A DNA stretch of 64,000 bases, from positions 19,603,601-19,667,600 of the forward strand of contig CM073322.1 of the NCBI GenBank assembly GCA_037043015.1, given 5' to 3'. Of this stretch, positions 61,515 to 64,000 are shown piece after piece (within the stretch, counting starts at the first letter, position 1; every line of letters starts with the position of its first letter). Origin of the DNA: Bryum argenteum (Eukaryota > Streptophyta > Bryopsida > Bryales > Bryaceae). Position numbers and translations under genes: made by a program. Below the pieces are notes generated by a model. The model had not been told where the DNA came from. It worked only from the letters and a program-made list of their open reading frames with translations, and ran no database searches.

Positions 61515-61745
61515 TAGAAAACTAGAACATGCAAATCAAGGGAGAAGTAGAGATAGAGGGAGAAGCAAGCGGAATCATCACATCTTACTATACTCTTTCT
61601 GAAGTTGGAGGTATAGGTGTTCTTAATTTAATGGTGCTCTAAAGTGATACCCTATAATGTTTGCAATGAATACATGGTACTATTGCATGGAGTCTAATCT
61701 ATTATGTACATGTAAGTGAAGATGAATAAAGCTCCATCACGTTAC
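61515..61745. repeat. Dispersed repeat matching 41930-42180
   Basis: GAAAACTAGAACATGCAAAT, GTATAGGTGTTCTTAATTTA and CATGGTACTATTGCATGGAG follow the order of the left arm of the element at 41885-42800. Confidence 0.65.
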
Positions 61746-62423
61746 CTACTCCACTTTAAACGACTCTACTATAAATTAACCTCTAAAGGAGAAGCTCAAC
61801 AGTTACCTCCAAACAGCCATATCTGAATTCAGCAAACACAATATTTTAGAATTTTATTTTGGGAAATTCAACAATAAGGTCTTGTTTACAATTGTCTAAT
61901 TACTTTGCCCATCAACTTTTATCAGATTTTTACCATATAGATCTTGAGATACATTGAGTCAAAGTTTCAATTTTTATGCAAACAACATGTTATTAATGGC
62001 TCTTTGGAGCATTAGGGTTAATGTTTCAAATCATACTCCACATGACTAGTTACTTGAGTCTAGGTGGTAGAAATTGGAAATTCCCTACATAAGCAAGTAC
62101 GCGAACTATAGCTGTTGTTCGACTTTCATGCCATCTCGGTACAATCGAGGTACACATTCAACCTCTGGCCACGAGCTTCTTGTGTCGTTTATATATAAAA
62201 CAATCGAATCGTTTCGAGCAACTTGAGTAGGCTTCGTTCCCCAAGGAGAGACCACCAATCTAATTACTTTCAGAAAAATCTTTTGACATGTTTGGTTGTT
62301 CAGGAATTACTGCAGTCAATCCTCTTTTATCTATGAGGTCTATTGTGCTAAAGTGACCTACGACTCTACGAGTGATTCTTTTTGAAATCGATGTGTAATT
62401 GTTTCTTACAAAATTGAGTATTC
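61746..62423. other. AT-rich intergenic DNA
   Basis: Nothing recognised. Confidence 0.5.
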
Positions 62424-62560
62424 TGAGTATTTTGACCTTCGGATCTTGTTCAAGAATGTTTAATCTTCAAGTTTTATTTGATTTGAAACGTTTAAACGTT
62501 TGAGTATTTTGACCTTCGGATCTTGTTCAAGAAACGTTCAAGTTTTATTTGATTTGAAAG
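62424..62560. repeat. Local ~70-bp direct duplication
   Basis: TGAGTATTTTGACCTTCGGA followed by TCTTGTTCAAGAA and GTTTTATTTGATTTGAAA occurs twice, the second copy slightly shorter. Confidence 0.88.
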
Positions 62561-62699
62561 TAATGATCTTGAAAGATATTTAAGATTTAAGGGGTCTGGT
62601 GTAGTAGCCTTGGCTACAATTGCTTGGAAATGGTGTGCAAAAATTCTTGTTAGTAAGCTTGCTAAAGAACCTAGTAGGCCTAGACGGCAAAACTTTAAT

Positions 62700-63631
62700 T
62701 CCTAAAAATCTAGGAAAACCAATTCAGTTTTCTGAGATTTCGGGCAGCTCATTTTAAGGAATTAAATTGATATTATTGCCTAATATTTTTACTGGATGCT
62801 CCCTATACTGTAATGTGTATGTGGTAAAATTTGCAAAGTCAAATTTTAATTTTATAACCTTCATCTAGAAATTTTAGGTTTCAAGTCCAAAACGGGCAGT
62901 TTAATTATTTTTTTTTTTTAAAGTTTTTTTTTTTTTTTGGAAATATGTTCATTACCAAATTACTATTCAAATTCCAAAGTATCCAAAGTCAAAAAGTTTA
63001 CCAATTTTACAAGGGCAGCCTCCAAAACTTTCAAAAACAATCTTCACAATTTCGAGTAATTTTACAATTTTTTCTTTCAAAAATTACCAAAATTTGAGAT
63101 TTTGGATTTTTTCCAAGATTTTTTTTTCAAAATTCACATTCTCATAAATGCACCTACTCACCGTCCAAATTTTTCTCAAACTAAATATATCATATGTGGT
63201 GCTTGTTTTACTATATTGTTGTTTTTAGACCTTCTTTCATAAAATAATTTACATTAAGGTCAAAAAGTGGAATTGGTCTCTAAAATTTTGCATGAGCGTA
63301 CCCAACTTGATTACCTACATGAAAAAAAATGACGGAAATTTTTTTGGAGTAACAATCATCAAGTTGCCCTTGGCACCATTTGGACAATGCCTCTCACGCA
63401 ACGACAAAAAAAAGTGTTGGTCAAACTTTGATTGTTATGATCTCACAAATGACAAACATCCACCGGTTGAAATTTTGACCAGTCTTTTGTATACAAGTTA
63501 GGTACAAGATCTTACGGTTCAAAGTCTAAAACCAGAATAATAAAGTTTCTCCATTTCCCCATTTCCCAACGAAGGTGAAAAATGGCAGTTTTTGGTTCTG
63601 GACGTCGAGGAAACGCCTGGATTTTTAGGGG
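62700..63631 (+). repeat. TTAA element, family B (932 bp)
   Basis: TTAA 62696-62699 and 63632-63635. The 5' tip is TTCCTAAAAATCTAGG (first bases mutated from CCC); the 3' tip is CCTGGATTTTTAGGGG. Full-length match to 3812-4747 in the same orientation. Confidence 0.82.
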
Positions 63632-63635
63632 TTAA

Positions 63636-64000
63636 ATTAGCCCCCAACCTTAATTAAAAGCAAATGAATGCATTTTTTGTTACAGAATGCCCAACAGATG
63701 TTATCATGTTAGTAGGATTTGGAATCTGCTTTGTGGTGTAATTCTTTGGACCTTATGGTGAGAGAGTAATGATATCGTTTTCAACAATTTGAGTTAGACC
63801 TAGGCGAAACTAGAGCTCTTTCTATGGATGGGACTTACAGTGGACTATGAAAAAGTAGCTTGGTGCAGAGTTCAAAAACTATGCGCCAAACATCCTAGAA
63901 AGAGTGAAGAATTGATTGAGCAGTAAAGAGAGAATTGGTTCTCGAATGGATTTTCTGCTACTTGGGGTGGAGATTTCCCCTTGGCGACCCATGGATACTT
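63636..64000. other. Intergenic DNA to the window end
   Basis: Nothing recognised; the window may end short of another feature. Confidence 0.45.

Overview
This is a stretch of plant nuclear DNA. Five things show it: GT-AG introns of about 70 to 520 bases, a land-plant MIR171 hairpin, an RWP-RK transcription factor, a JASON-type protein, and a nuclear tRNA-Thr. Nothing points to flowering plants in particular. The intron sizes, arachidonate-type gene homologues and dense short AT-rich repeats fit a bryophyte or another seedless plant, but I cannot name a genus. The window is gene-poor: a few compact GC-richer islands sit in AT-rich DNA made largely of small transposons without coding capacity.

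Layout. 1-8.5 kb is layered short inverted-repeat elements with one solo LTR. 9.5-12.3 kb is a JASON-like gene (8 exons, +). 13.1-14.1 kb is one clean 975-bp TTAA element. 15.48 kb is tRNA-Thr(TGT). 17.3-19.3 kb is a 7-exon short-chain dehydrogenase of 15-hydroxyprostaglandin-dehydrogenase type (+). 21.1-21.4 kb is a pure A63 run and a (TA)72 run. 21.7-23.8 kb is a 6-exon prostaglandin E synthase 2-like glutaredoxin/GST protein (+). 25.7-26.0 kb is a long foldback. 29.5-29.9 kb is a very young poly(A) retro-insertion. 30.8-31.8 kb is a 3-exon RWP-RK gene (-). 32.4-39.5 kb is a cluster of TTAA elements. 40.1-41.5 kb is a probable unidentified gene (-). 44.9-45.2 kb is a MIR171 locus with a TATA box. 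49-62 kb has no firm gene, a few MITEs and tandem repeats. 62.7-63.6 kb is another TTAA element.

The main unexplained structure is a superfamily of short elements, about 20 copies of at least five sequence families (60, 260, 361, 935 and 975 bp). Nearly all share the same boundary: target TTAA, then CCC(C/T)TAAA at one end and TTTAGGGG plus TTAA at the other. The TTAA duplication is confirmed inside the window by a nested insertion that has an uninterrupted relative 600 bp away, and by one copy flanked by TCAA on both sides. This is the signature of piggyBac-type transposition, and the tips also imitate the plant telomere repeat. No transposase is present here.

The genes do not form one pathway. 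The two neighbouring + strand genes at 17-24 kb are homologues of enzymes that make and inactivate prostaglandin E2 in animals, which is worth testing but may be coincidence. RWP-RK, MIR171 and JASON-like genes all belong to plant developmental or meiotic control. All exon models were built by hand from splice signals and reading-frame continuity.
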